Source of the DNA: Ferruginibacter sp.
Lineage (GTDB): Bacteria; Bacteroidota; Bacteroidia; Chitinophagales; Chitinophagaceae
Reading direction: 5' to 3'
DNA length: 64,000 bases
Assembly: GCF_028288465.1 (NCBI RefSeq)
Contig: NZ_JAQBNR010000073.1
Span: 27,080 to 91,079 of the forward strand
Positions 18,274-27,419 of this stretch are shown here, one piece after another. Under the pieces are notes generated by a model, which saw only the letters and a list, made by a program, of their open reading frames with translations, made no database searches and had not been told where the DNA came from. A program made the position numbers and the translations under genes. Each line of letters opens with the position of its first letter. Position 1 is the first letter of the stretch.

Positions 18274-20677
18274 CATATTGCCTTTGTATGGCGTAGAACA
18301 TAGGTCCATCTTGTCGAAGATGGGCGACATTACTGTGGGCTTTAAAGTAGAATTGCCGGAGTTATTTACCATGAGCAATGACGAGTATGAAGCTTTTCAT
18401 CATGCATGGATAAAAGCAATTAAGGTACTGCCGGTAAATGCACTACTTCATAAGCAAGATTGGTTTACAGAAACAAAATACAAAGCTGATTTTTCAAACG
18501 ATGATACCAGTTTTTTAACCAGGAGCAGTGAACGTTTTTTTAATGAGAGGCCTTATCTTAATCATGAATGCTTTATATTTTTGACTAAGAAGCCCTATAA
18601 CAGAAAGGCCTCGTCTTCCGTTTTTTCAAGTTTGCTAAGAAAAACAATAGTACCTGAAGAAACATTGCAGCCAAAGCACTTTCATGACTTCTTAAACCAT
18701 GTCGGGCAATTTGAAAAAATATTATCTGACAGTGGATTTATCTCATTAAAAAGATTGAATGATGCAGAGTTGATTAATGTAGTAATTCAGTATCTCAACC
18801 TGCAAACCGACGGTGAAGTGATTCGTGATATTGAATTTAAACCAGAATGGATGATCGGCGAAAACCATTGCCAGTTGTACACAATGGCCGATGCAGAATT
18901 TGTACCCGGCTTATGCGGTTCAAGAATCAACTACGACAAGTATTCAACTGACAAGACAAAGTTCAGCGTTGGCTTTGCTTCACCCATTGGTCAGTTGCTT
19001 TCCTGCAATCATATTTACAACCAATATGTATTTATCGAGGACGTTCAAAAAACCATGCAAAAGCTGGAAGGAAAAAGATTGAGGCTTCAATCCCTATCAG
19101 CATATAGCAGGGAAAATGCCATTGCAAAAGATGCTACAGATAATTTTCTGAATGAAGCAATAGCTGAACAGCGGCTTACGGTTAAAGCACATTTTAATTT
19201 ATTAGCCTGGACAGATAACAGGGAGGATTTGAAAAATATCAGGAACCTCTGTTCTTCGGCGCTTACACAAATGGATGCTACTCCAAAATTAGAAACTGAG
19301 GGATCTGCACAAATTTATTGGGCTGGTATTCCGGGTAACGCTGCCGACTTTCCGATGAATGATACTTTTGATTCCTTCTCTCCACAAGCATGTTGCTTTT
19401 TTAATTTGGAAACAAACTATCGTTCCTCGGTAAGTCCTATTGGCATACGGCTGGGTGATCGTTTGAGCGGCAGGCCAGTACATGTCGATATTTCTGACGA
19501 GCCAATGGATAAGGGAATCTGTACGAATCGCAATAAATTTATCCTCGGTCCTTCTGGCTCCGGCAAGTCCTTTTTCACCAACCATATGGTGAGGAGCTAC
19601 TATGAAAAAGGCACACATATTGTGCTGGTTGACGTAGGCCATTCCTACAAAGGGTTGTGTGATATGGTGAATGGCTACTATTTTACGTATTCCGAAACCA
19701 ATCCGATAAAGTTCAACCCGTTTTATATTGGTGAAGCTGATATACTGGATACAGAGAAAAAGGAAAGCATCAAAACCCTATTGCTTGCCCTTTGGAAGAA
19801 AGACAATGAAACCTTTAACCGAAGTGAATATGTTGCCCTTTCAAATGCCTTACAACTGTATTTCGATAAAGTGAGTGTAAACAAAAATTTGTTTCCCTGC
19901 TTTGACAGCTTTTATGAATTTTTAAAGGATGAGTTTGTTGAAGTGTTGAAAGGCGATAATGTAAAGGATAAGGATTTTGACGTTTCAAATTTCCTGTACG
20001 TGCTGAGGCCTTATTATAAAGGTGGCGAATTCGATTACCTCTTGAATGCAAGAGAAAACTTGGATTTGTTACAGCAACGCTTTATTGTATTTGAATTGGA
20101 CAATATCAAAGATCATCCAATACTATTTCCGGTGGTAACAATTATCATCATGGAAGTGTTCATCAGTAAAATGAGAAAGCTGAAAGGAATACGTAAAATG
20201 ATCTTGATTGAGGAGGCATGGAAAGCAATTGCAAAAGAAGGAATGGCTGAATACATCAAGTACTTATTTAAAACAGTACGAAAGTTCTTTGGTGAGGCCA
20301 TTGTCGTAACCCAGGAAGTGGAAGATATAATTTCCTCACCAGTGGTAAAACAGGCAATCATCAACAATAGTGATTGCAAGATCTTATTAGACCAAAGTAA
20401 GTATCAGAATAAGTTTGACCAGATACAGGAATTGTTAGGATTGACAGATAAGGAAAAGGCGTTGGTATTGTCTATTAATAAAGCCAATGACCCAACAAAA
20501 AAGTACAAAGAGGTATTTATTTCGCTTGGTGGCGTATTAAGTAAAGTGTACAGGACAGAAGTATCGCCGCAAGAATATTTGGCTTACACAACAGAGGAAA
20601 AAGAAAAAGTGAAAGTGCAGGCTGCCGCCCAGAAGTTTGGCAGTATTGAAAAAGGAATCGCATCGTTAACAACATAA
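18257..20677 (+). CDS. traG: TraG-family conjugation ATPase (VirB4-like)
   Basis: 806 residues from a GTG at 18257. N-terminal TraG-type domain, then Walker A GPSGSGKSFF near residue 431, and Walker B IRKMILIEEAWKAIAKEG near residue 645; AIVVTQEVEDIISSP follows as in VirB4/TraC motor proteins. It powers assembly or substrate passage in a type IV secretion system. It is distinct from the VirD4-type coupling protein, which is not in the window. The GTG start overlapping traF is supported by family N-terminus FDILPLYGVE. Confidence 0.92.
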   Translation: MKNLFDILPLYGVEHRSILSKMGDITVGFKVELPELFTMSNDEYEAFHHAWIKAIKVLPVNALLHKQDWFTETKYKADFSNDDTSFLTRSSERFFNERPYLNHECFIFLTKKPYNRKASSSVFSSLLRKTIVPEETLQPKHFHDFLNHVGQFEKILSDSGFISLKRLNDAELINVVIQYLNLQTDGEVIRDIEFKPEWMIGENHCQLYTMADAEFVPGLCGSRINYDKYSTDKTKFSVGFASPIGQLLSCNHIYNQYVFIEDVQKTMQKLEGKRLRLQSLSAYSRENAIAKDATDNFLNEAIAEQRLTVKAHFNLLAWTDNREDLKNIRNLCSSALTQMDATPKLETEGSAQIYWAGIPGNAADFPMNDTFDSFSPQACCFFNLETNYRSSVSPIGIRLGDRLSGRPVHVDISDEPMDKGICTNRNKFILGPSGSGKSFFTNHMVRSYYEKGTHIVLVDVGHSYKGLCDMVNGYYFTYSETNPIKFNPFYIGEADILDTEKKESIKTLLLALWKKDNETFNRSEYVALSNALQLYFDKVSVNKNLFPCFDSFYEFLKDEFVEVLKGDNVKDKDFDVSNFLYVLRPYYKGGEFDYLLNARENLDLLQQRFIVFELDNIKDHPILFPVVTIIIMEVFISKMRKLKGIRKMILIEEAWKAIAKEGMAEYIKYLFKTVRKFFGEAIVVTQEVEDIISSPVVKQAIINNSDCKILLDQSKYQNKFDQIQELLGLTDKEKALVLSINKANDPTKKYKEVFISLGGVLSKVYRTEVSPQEYLAYTTEEKEKVKVQAAAQKFGSIEKGIASLTT

Positions 20678-20687
20678 AACACACGTT

Positions 20688-21056
20688 ATGAAATATCTCT
20701 TTTTGAGCGTTTTGATCTTTGCCTTTGGCTGTAATAGCAAAACTGAAGAATCTCAACTCGATGGCGTTTTTACAACGGCGTATGAAAACGAATTTAGCAA
20801 GGGCGATGATACATTGATAGTAAGAAAGGCAAATTCAGGGGAGGGTATTTATCAGATTGCAAGACATATCGGCGTAGTCAAAGTGTTGGATGGGAAAGAG
20901 TTTCCTAAAGAAGTAATCTCGGAAACCTGGACTTTGGAGTATGATCCTAACAAGCAAACACTGTTCGATTTAAAGAAGGGAAAAACGGTAATCTGGAACA
21001 GTGGAAAACTTACACTCCAACTAGGAAACAGGGAGTACAAGAAAGTTAGCAAGTAG
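20688..21056 (+). CDS. Small lipoprotein in the Tra operon (possibly DUF3876-like)
   Basis: 122 residues, lipobox cysteine at residue 15 (FLSVLIFAFGC), then a small mostly beta domain with no known motif. Small lipoproteins with a similar place after the TraG ATPase are common in Bacteroidota conjugative elements, and a DUF3876-like identity is possible but not shown. Likely exported to the periplasm or outer membrane as part of, or alongside, the channel. It lies 11 bases after traG. Confidence 0.65.
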   Translation: MKYLFLSVLIFAFGCNSKTEESQLDGVFTTAYENEFSKGDDTLIVRKANSGEGIYQIARHIGVVKVLDGKEFPKEVISETWTLEYDPNKQTLFDLKKGKTVIWNSGKLTLQLGNREYKKVSK

Positions 21057-21097
21057 TATAGAAGATAAAAATAATTGTGAACTAGAAATCGTGTGGT

Positions 21098-21775
21098 ATG
21101 AAAAAGTTATTTACCGTGGCCGGTATCATCTTGTGCTTTATTGTTGCTCCAATGCAACAAATTCAAGCCCAGATTCCCATTTTGGAAATTATTAAAGCGG
21201 GTGTAAAAAAAGTAATCAAAGCGATTGATTTAAAAATTCAACGTTTACAAAATAAAACGATTTGGCTACAGAATGCCCAAAAGACATTGGAAAATGAAAT
21301 GTCCAAACTCAAACTAAAAGAAATTGAGGATTGGGCGGATAAGCAAAAACAACTGTATGCCAAATATTTTGATGAATTATCAAAAGTGAAAAGTGCGATT
21401 GGTACCTACCAGGCTTTGAAAGACATTATTAGTAAACAGCGCCAGATCGTAAAAGAATATTCCAGGGCTTATAATCTTTCTAAGCAGGATAAGAATTTTT
21501 CAGCGCAGGAAATTGAGTACATGGGACAGGTCTATTCCGGCATCCTGGAAGAAAGTCTGAAAAATATTGAACAGGTACAAATAGTTGTAACGGCATTTGC
21601 AACTCAAATGACGGACGAAAAGCGATTATATATTATCCATACGGCTTCGGATAACATTGATCGCAACCTGGGCGACTTACGCCAATTTAACCAACAAAAT
21701 ATCAGGATAAGTTTACAGCGTTCCAAAGAGAAGCATGATGTTGATGTAGTGAAGAAACTCTATGGAATAGAGTAG
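21098..21775 (+). CDS. traI: TraI-like conjugation protein
   Basis: 225 residues with a signal peptide (cleavage near AQIPILEIIK) and a long alpha-helical coiled-coil-like body (KIQRLQNKTIWLQNAQKTLENEMSKLKLKEIEDWADKQKQLYAKYFDELSKVK). This matches the secreted TraI of the Bacteroidota Tra set (not the F-plasmid relaxase TraI). It is probably periplasmic, a partner of the paralogous helical proteins that follow. It keeps the normal gene order traG, lipoprotein, traI, traJ. Confidence 0.75.
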   Translation: MKKLFTVAGIILCFIVAPMQQIQAQIPILEIIKAGVKKVIKAIDLKIQRLQNKTIWLQNAQKTLENEMSKLKLKEIEDWADKQKQLYAKYFDELSKVKSAIGTYQALKDIISKQRQIVKEYSRAYNLSKQDKNFSAQEIEYMGQVYSGILEESLKNIEQVQIVVTAFATQMTDEKRLYIIHTASDNIDRNLGDLRQFNQQNIRISLQRSKEKHDVDVVKKLYGIE

Positions 21776-21807
21776 TAATTATTTGTGTGAAAGTGAAAAT
21801 GTGAAGT

Positions 21808-22449
21808 ATGAAAACAATAATTGCGATAGCAATGCTGCTGTCATTAACAAAACCTGTGTCTGCCCAAACCTTTGCTGAATGGTTCAGGCAAAAATCAACA
21901 CAGAAAAAATACTTGATTCAGCAAATGGCTGCATTGCAAGTTTATATGGGGTATGTGTCAAAAGGATATTCGATCGCAAAGAATGGTCTTAACACCATCC
22001 AGAATATCAAGCATGGAGATTTTGACCTGCACAAGAACTATTTTAGTTCCTTAACATCTGTAAATCCAACAATAAAGCGATATATCAGGGTAGCAGACAT
22101 TATTTCGCTCGAAATAAATATTATCAGGCAAACTGCATCCGTTATCCGGTATTGCAGGCAATCAAATCAACTCACGATTTCGGAATTGACCTATTTCCAA
22201 AATGTTTTCGATCAACTGTTAAGTGATTGTTCCAAATCACTCGATAAACTTTTTGCAGTTATTACAGATGGAAGCCGCACGATGAAAGATGACGAGCGAA
22301 TCGAAGCTATTGATAAAATTTATGATGATATGGTTGATAAGCAATTGTTCTGCAGATCGTTTGGAAATACAACAAAAGGTCTGTGCATACAACGAATGAA
22401 TGAACAAAATGCAATTCTATTCTCAAAGAAATTAAATAACGTAAAATGA
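21808..22449 (+). CDS. TerB-like secreted helical protein of Tra operon, copy 1
   Basis: 213 residues with signal peptide (KPVSAQ) and an all-helical body. It is of the set often annotated as TerB-family tellurite resistance proteins within Bacteroidota conjugation operons. The shared block with the next gene includes GYxIAKxGxNTIxxIKHGxFxLHxxYF, VNPTIKRYIRVADII and MKDDERIEAIDKIYDDM. A tellurite role is not supported; a structural periplasmic role in transfer is inferred from position. Ends 4 bases into the next gene. Confidence 0.7.
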   Translation: MKTIIAIAMLLSLTKPVSAQTFAEWFRQKSTQKKYLIQQMAALQVYMGYVSKGYSIAKNGLNTIQNIKHGDFDLHKNYFSSLTSVNPTIKRYIRVADIISLEINIIRQTASVIRYCRQSNQLTISELTYFQNVFDQLLSDCSKSLDKLFAVITDGSRTMKDDERIEAIDKIYDDMVDKQLFCRSFGNTTKGLCIQRMNEQNAILFSKKLNNVK

Positions 22450-23072
22450 AAAGCTTACTTATCTTATTACTGCTGACTGCCCAAATTCCCAGTAATGTAC
22501 TCTATGCACAGTCAACCGAAGCGCAACAACTACTTCTTAACGTAGAAAAATTAGCCCAGCTTAAAAAGATTCTCAGCCACATGAAAAAAGGTTATGAGAT
22601 CGTAAGCACGGGCTACAATACCATCAAGGACATTTCCAAAGGAAATTTCAGCCTGCACAATGCATTTTTAAATGCATTGTTACAGGTAAGTCCAACAGTG
22701 AGAAAGTACAAACGGGTTGCAGATATTATAACCTGCCAGTCCCAGATAGTTAAGGAATACCGATCTGCATTTAATCGTTTCAAATCCACCAACCTGTTTA
22801 ATTCTTCTGAAATAACATACATGGAGGATGTTTATAAAAATCTCTTTAATAAAAGTCTTCAGAATCTTGATGAATTGGGCATCGTAATCACAGCCGGGAA
22901 GTTAAGAATGAGTGATGATGAAAGAATCGCTGCCATCGATAGAATTTATGAAGACATTTCTGACAAGCTGGTTTTCTTGAGAGGCTTTAATAACGAAAGC
23001 TCTGTGCTGGCAATTCAAAGAGGAAGAGAATTGGTTGACACAAAGTTGTCAGAAAAGTTGAATGGCCTTTAG
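22446..23072 (+). CDS. TerB-like secreted helical protein of Tra operon, copy 2
   Basis: 208 residues, paralogous to 21808-22449: signal peptide (ending near LYAQ), then KKGYEIVSTGYNTIKDISKGNFSLH, VSPTVRKYKRVADII and MSDDERIAAIDRIYEDI. The pair arose by duplication or keeps two subunits of one complex. The ATG overlaps the stop of copy 1 (4 bases), so they are translated together. Function unknown. Confidence 0.7.
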   Translation: MKSLLILLLLTAQIPSNVLYAQSTEAQQLLLNVEKLAQLKKILSHMKKGYEIVSTGYNTIKDISKGNFSLHNAFLNALLQVSPTVRKYKRVADIITCQSQIVKEYRSAFNRFKSTNLFNSSEITYMEDVYKNLFNKSLQNLDELGIVITAGKLRMSDDERIAAIDRIYEDISDKLVFLRGFNNESSVLAIQRGRELVDTKLSEKLNGL

Positions 23073-23098
23073 TTTTTGAATCGATTAAAAATGTGTGT

Positions 23099-24313
23099 AT
23101 GAAAAAGTGCGTAAGAGTAATCGCTTTAGTTGCAGTAGCATTAGTGCCTAAATTATTATTTGCACAAAATGGCGGTTTTGCAGATGAAGTTAAAAGCCTG
23201 CATACGGTTTTGGAGCAACTATATACAGAAATGTTGCCGCTGTGCAGCAAGTTGATCGGTGTAGGCCGTGGTATTGCCGGCTTTGCGGCCACCTGGTATA
23301 TAGCAAGCAGAGTTTGGCGGCATATCGCCAATGCTGAACCCATTGATTTTTACCCGCTGTTCCGCCCATTTGTTTTGGGCTTTGCTGTTATTATTTTCCC
23401 GTCTGTAATTGCCATGATTAATGGAGTAATGAACCCAACTGTTACTGGTACTGCAGCGATGGTGGATAATTCTAATAAGGCCATAGCTGTGTTACTTCAG
23501 AAGAAAGAAGAAGCTATTAAGAAAACTGACGTTTGGAAAATGTTTGTGGGCGAAACTGGAAGCGGTGATAGGGATAAATGGTATAAATACACTCATGTTG
23601 GTACAGACCCATCGGATGAAGGATTTTTTGAGGGGATCGGCAATGACATCAAGTTTGCCATGGCAAAAGCCTCCTATAATTTCAGAAATTCTATTAAACA
23701 ATGGATGAGTGAAGTTTTGCGGGTGCTGTTTGAAGCCGCTTCGCTCTGCATAAATACCATAAGGACATTTTATTTGATTGTCATCGCCATTCTCGGACCA
23801 CTTGTTTTTGGAATAGCCGTCTTTGATGGATTCCAGCATACACTGACGGTTTGGATAGCCCGTTACATCAATATATTTCTTTGGCTACCGGTGGCCAATA
23901 TCTTCGGCAGTATCATCGGCAAAATTCAGGAGAATATGTTGAAGGTTGATATTGCCCAGGTAAAAGATTACGGAGACAGCTTCTTTTCTCCAACGGATAC
24001 AGCTTATCTCATTTTCATGATCATTGGAATCGTTGGATACTTTACTGTACCAAGTGTAGCCAACTATATCGTTCATGCAGGTGGTGGAAATACATTACTG
24101 TATAAAGTCACAAGTCTTACATCAAGTAGCTCACGGAGTATTGTGAATTCTGCATCATCCGGTGCAGGCATGGTTGCTGATGCTTTCGGCAATGCAAAAT
24201 CAAACATGAGCGGCAGTGTAGCATCAAACAGTGTAAGCGGAGGCTATTTAAAGGAAAATGGAGGTAACAAATCAAATGGTTACATGCAGGATAAATTATC
24301 TGGTAAATCTTAA
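23099..24313 (+). CDS. traJ: TraJ-like inner-membrane conjugation protein
   Basis: 404 residues from the ATG at 23099 (a GTG two codons earlier is possible). Signal peptide and then many hydrophobic segments, among them RPFVLGFAVIIFPSVIAMINGVMNP, TFYLIVIAILGPLVFGIAVFDGF and AYLIFMIIGIVGYFTVPSVANYIV, a VirB6-like polytopic inner-membrane protein. The hydrophilic C-terminal tail is serine- and glycine-rich. It is the conserved traJ of the Bacteroidota set, followed directly by traK. Confidence 0.88.
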   Translation: MKKCVRVIALVAVALVPKLLFAQNGGFADEVKSLHTVLEQLYTEMLPLCSKLIGVGRGIAGFAATWYIASRVWRHIANAEPIDFYPLFRPFVLGFAVIIFPSVIAMINGVMNPTVTGTAAMVDNSNKAIAVLLQKKEEAIKKTDVWKMFVGETGSGDRDKWYKYTHVGTDPSDEGFFEGIGNDIKFAMAKASYNFRNSIKQWMSEVLRVLFEAASLCINTIRTFYLIVIAILGPLVFGIAVFDGFQHTLTVWIARYINIFLWLPVANIFGSIIGKIQENMLKVDIAQVKDYGDSFFSPTDTAYLIFMIIGIVGYFTVPSVANYIVHAGGGNTLLYKVTSLTSSSSRSIVNSASSGAGMVADAFGNAKSNMSGSVASNSVSGGYLKENGGNKSNGYMQDKLSGKS

Positions 24314-24316
24314 GCT

Positions 24317-24934
24317 ATGTTCAAACAAACAAAAAATATCGATACCTCATTCAGGCATATAAAGTTCTTTACTTTATTACTAGTGCTTGGGTGCTTTATC
24401 CTTTGTGGATTTGTATTGTATAAAAGTTATGAGTTATCTGCAAAGGTTCAGGACAGGATTTATATTCTTTCGGGGGATAAAGCGATGGAGGCTTTTGCAT
24501 CAAAAAGGAAAGACAATATTGAAGTAGAAGCCCGAAGTCATGTTACCATGTTTCATACAGATTTCTTTACCCTTGACCCCGACGAAAAAGTGATTGAATC
24601 GAATATCAAGAAGGCTCTGTACCTGGCTGATGGCTCAGCTAAACGACAGTATGATAATCTTAAAGAGACTTCTTACTATTCGGGTATTATCTCCGGCAAT
24701 ATTAGCCAGCAAATTTCTGTAGATAGTATTTCATTAAGCATGAATGCAGAACCGTATTTATTTCATTGCTACGCTACAATTAAAATCATCAGGCCCAATA
24801 GCATCGTTACACGCAATTTAATAACACAAGGCTATTTAAGAAACATTTCCCGTTCTGACCATAATCCTCACGGATTCTTAATCGAAAGATGGGAGACCAT
24901 TGAAAACAGGGATATTAAAACAGAAACAAGATGA
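24317..24934 (+). CDS. traK: TraK-like conjugation protein (VirB8-like)
   Basis: 205 residues with one N-terminal membrane helix (FFTLLLVLGCFILCGFVLYKSYEL) and a periplasmic domain, with HVTMFHTDFFTLDPDEKVI and the later beta-rich region ISVDSISLSMNAEPYLFHCYATIKIIRP, matching TraK of CTnDOT-type systems, a VirB8-like scaffold. It overlaps the next gene by 4 bases and follows traJ by 3. Confidence 0.9.
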   Translation: MFKQTKNIDTSFRHIKFFTLLLVLGCFILCGFVLYKSYELSAKVQDRIYILSGDKAMEAFASKRKDNIEVEARSHVTMFHTDFFTLDPDEKVIESNIKKALYLADGSAKRQYDNLKETSYYSGIISGNISQQISVDSISLSMNAEPYLFHCYATIKIIRPNSIVTRNLITQGYLRNISRSDHNPHGFLIERWETIENRDIKTETR

Positions 24935-25383
24935 AACTCTTGAATAAACAAATTAGCAAGGAAGAGATAACGGATAAAGCTGCCAGTGGCATAGCGAAAG
25001 GTATTTTAAAATCTCAAAATGGTTTTGCTAACTATATGCAGTCGTTATCAAAAAACTGGAAGGGCAAACAGCAATGGATCTTTTTGTATATCGTGTGCTT
25101 GAGTTTTGGGGGATTTAGCATTGTCGCTATTGTCAATCCCTTTAGAGCTAAGGACACTAACAGCAGCCTGATTCCAAAGCCCATTGCTGTTCCAAGAAGT
25201 ATCCATCGACAAAGAAATGGTTTTGCAATTACAGAAAACGAGTTTCAGCAAGTGCAGGAGTATAAAGCAAAGCATCCAAACCTGCAGAAAGAACGGCCAG
25301 GCCTTTTTGATAGTTTAAGCATGATTGAAGAAGTCTATTATTCACAAAAAAAAATAACACAATGGAAAACAAACATTCAGTAA
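24931..25383 (+). CDS. TraL-position membrane protein
   Basis: 150 residues with one membrane segment (QWIFLYIVCLSFGGFSIVAIV) near residues 48-70 and a hydrophilic tail. I do not recognise a domain. The location between traK and traM is that of traL in the CTnDOT order; homology is inferred from position and topology only. Overlaps traK and traM at both ends, so it belongs to the operon. Confidence 0.6.
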   Translation: MKLLNKQISKEEITDKAASGIAKGILKSQNGFANYMQSLSKNWKGKQQWIFLYIVCLSFGGFSIVAIVNPFRAKDTNSSLIPKPIAVPRSIHRQRNGFAITENEFQQVQEYKAKHPNLQKERPGLFDSLSMIEEVYYSQKKITQWKTNIQ

Positions 25384-26627
25384 AGTTTTTGAGGCAGCGA
25401 AAAATGATGGTGGTATTACCCTTGTTGGTGCTTCCATTTATCACAATGGCTTTTTGGGCATTGGGAGGCGGTAAGGGAACTGGCAATGATGCCGATAAAA
25501 ATAAAGTTGCAGGTCTTAATCTTCAACTGCCCAATGCGAATCTTAAGTCTGATAAAAATGAAGATAAGTTGTCGTTTTATATGGAAGCAGATGCGGATTC
25601 TTTGAAACGAGCAGAGCTGCTTAGAAGTGACCCTTTCTTCAAGGACTCATTGCAGACAAAAGTTTCTTTGATGGATGCTACACAGCATTTAAATAATCCA
25701 TCAACATCAAGGAATGGGTTAAACACTTCAGTTTATCAATCCGGAGCCGATGCCAATGAACAAAAGATATATCAAAAGATAAATGAGATCAATAAGCAAA
25801 TTAATGTTCCGGAAACTACTGCATCTTCTTTAAACAATATGGGTGCACCTTACCAAAAGAATGAGCAGTTTGCAAACGATGTAGACAGGATGCAGGAGAT
25901 GATGCAAATGATGGATGAAAAACAGGAAACTGACCCGGAAATGCAACAATTAAATGGAACGCTGGATAAAATTTTAGACATCCAGCATCCGCAAAGAGTA
26001 AAGGACAAACTGAAAGAAAAATCGTTGAAGCAAAAAGAAGTTGTTTTTGCAATTTCAAAAATTCCAACCCAGGATAATATCAGTTTGTTAGATACAATAA
26101 AGCATAGATCAACATCGACGGTAGGCTTCTATGGAACAAGTGAAACTTCCAATCAGTCAAATAATGACCCAGCTGTAGAGGCCGTTGTTCATGCCAACCA
26201 AACCCTGGTCAATGGTGCTATCATCAAACTTCGCCTGTCTACCGATATCTACATCAACGGCACATTAATTCCAAAGGGAAATTTTGTGTATGGTTCCGCT
26301 TCGCTAAATGATGAACGGCTTGAAATAGAAATCAATTCTATCCGATTTGGCAATTCTCTTTTTCCTGTGAAGCTGGAAGTTTACGATATGGATGGACTAC
26401 CCGGCATTCATATTCCCGGTGCCATTACCCGTGACGTTGCCAAACAATCCGCAGACAACAGTTTGCAATTAATGGAACTTTCTTCTGTTGATCCATCATT
26501 CAAAGCACAAGCCGCCGCCGCTGGCATCAGTGCTGCCAAAGGATTGCTAAGCAGAAAAGTAAAGCAGGTAAAAGTACTGGTTAAAGAAGGCTATAGAGTA
26601 CTCCTTAAAAGCAAGAGCAATCAATAA
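25362..26627 (+). CDS. traM: TraM-like conjugation protein (VirB10-like)
   Basis: 421 residues. One membrane helix near residues 14-32, a long hydrophilic linker with acidic and glutamine-rich segments, and a C-terminal domain with VNGAIIKLRLSTDIYINGTLIPKGNFVYGSASLNDERLEIEI, typical of TraM, the VirB10-like protein that bridges the two membranes. GKGLLSRKVKQ-type basic end segment. Overlaps traL position gene by 22 bases. Confidence 0.9.
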   Translation: MENKHSVKFLRQRKMMVVLPLLVLPFITMAFWALGGGKGTGNDADKNKVAGLNLQLPNANLKSDKNEDKLSFYMEADADSLKRAELLRSDPFFKDSLQTKVSLMDATQHLNNPSTSRNGLNTSVYQSGADANEQKIYQKINEINKQINVPETTASSLNNMGAPYQKNEQFANDVDRMQEMMQMMDEKQETDPEMQQLNGTLDKILDIQHPQRVKDKLKEKSLKQKEVVFAISKIPTQDNISLLDTIKHRSTSTVGFYGTSETSNQSNNDPAVEAVVHANQTLVNGAIIKLRLSTDIYINGTLIPKGNFVYGSASLNDERLEIEINSIRFGNSLFPVKLEVYDMDGLPGIHIPGAITRDVAKQSADNSLQLMELSSVDPSFKAQAAAAGISAAKGLLSRKVKQVKVLVKEGYRVLLKSKSNQ

Positions 26628-26654
26628 TATTTTTCAACTATAAAATAAAAACGT

Positions 26655-27419
26655 ATGAAACGATTAGTGTGGTTGGCAATGATGAGTTTGTTTTTCGTTT
26701 CTCTTAAAGCACAAACGTCACTTTGCATTTCAACTGAAAAAACGACCAGCCTGGTATTTCCGTTTTCGATACTTCATGTAGACCGGGGTACACAGGCAAT
26801 ACTTGCACAGCAGGTAAAAGAATCACCAACAATATTGCTTGTGAAAGCAGCAGAAAAGGGTTTTCCTGAAACGAATCTTAGTGTCGTAACAGATGATGGA
26901 AGTGTATACTCTTTTGTTGTATGCTATGACAACAACCCGTCAACTTGGGTGTATCACCTGCCAACAAACAAGTTTGCGACGTTGGCAACTTATGCAAATG
27001 GAATCTTAGACAATCCCAGGACAATGCACGGCATCAAAGACGAACAATGGGATATTAAAGCGGTGGTCTCTGGTATTTACATAAAAAATGAAATCATGTA
27101 TTACCAACTTAACATTACAAATAGCAGTCCCGTTGACTATGACATTGATGTTCTCCGCTTTTTTATCCGTGACAAAAAGAAAGGTAAAAGAACCGCCATT
27201 CAGGAAACAGATTTAAAGCCGCTTCATATTTCAGGAAACGTCAACCAGATAAAAGCTAATACTACGTCCTCTATAGTTTTCGCATTGGATAAGTTTACTA
27301 TTCCGGATGCCAAATATTTAACCGTGCAGATTATGGAGAAAAATGGGGGAAGGCATTTGTCCATGAAAGTGAGTAACAAGAAAATCATGCAGGCAATCAT
27401 CTTACCTGATCTGAAATGA
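26655..27419 (+). CDS. traN: TraN-like conjugation protein (DUF4138, VirB9-like)
   Basis: 254 residues, signal peptide then KTTSLVFPFSILHVDRGTQAILAQQVKESPTILLVKAAEKGFPETNLSVVTDDGSVYSFVV, the DUF4138 pattern of TraN, a VirB9-like outer-membrane-core protein. It is the last conserved Tra gene here. Typical elements continue with traO and traQ; neither is seen. It overlaps the following unknown gene by 4 bases. Confidence 0.88.
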   Translation: MKRLVWLAMMSLFFVSLKAQTSLCISTEKTTSLVFPFSILHVDRGTQAILAQQVKESPTILLVKAAEKGFPETNLSVVTDDGSVYSFVVCYDNNPSTWVYHLPTNKFATLATYANGILDNPRTMHGIKDEQWDIKAVVSGIYIKNEIMYYQLNITNSSPVDYDIDVLRFFIRDKKKGKRTAIQETDLKPLHISGNVNQIKANTTSSIVFALDKFTIPDAKYLTVQIMEKNGGRHLSMKVSNKKIMQAIILPDLK

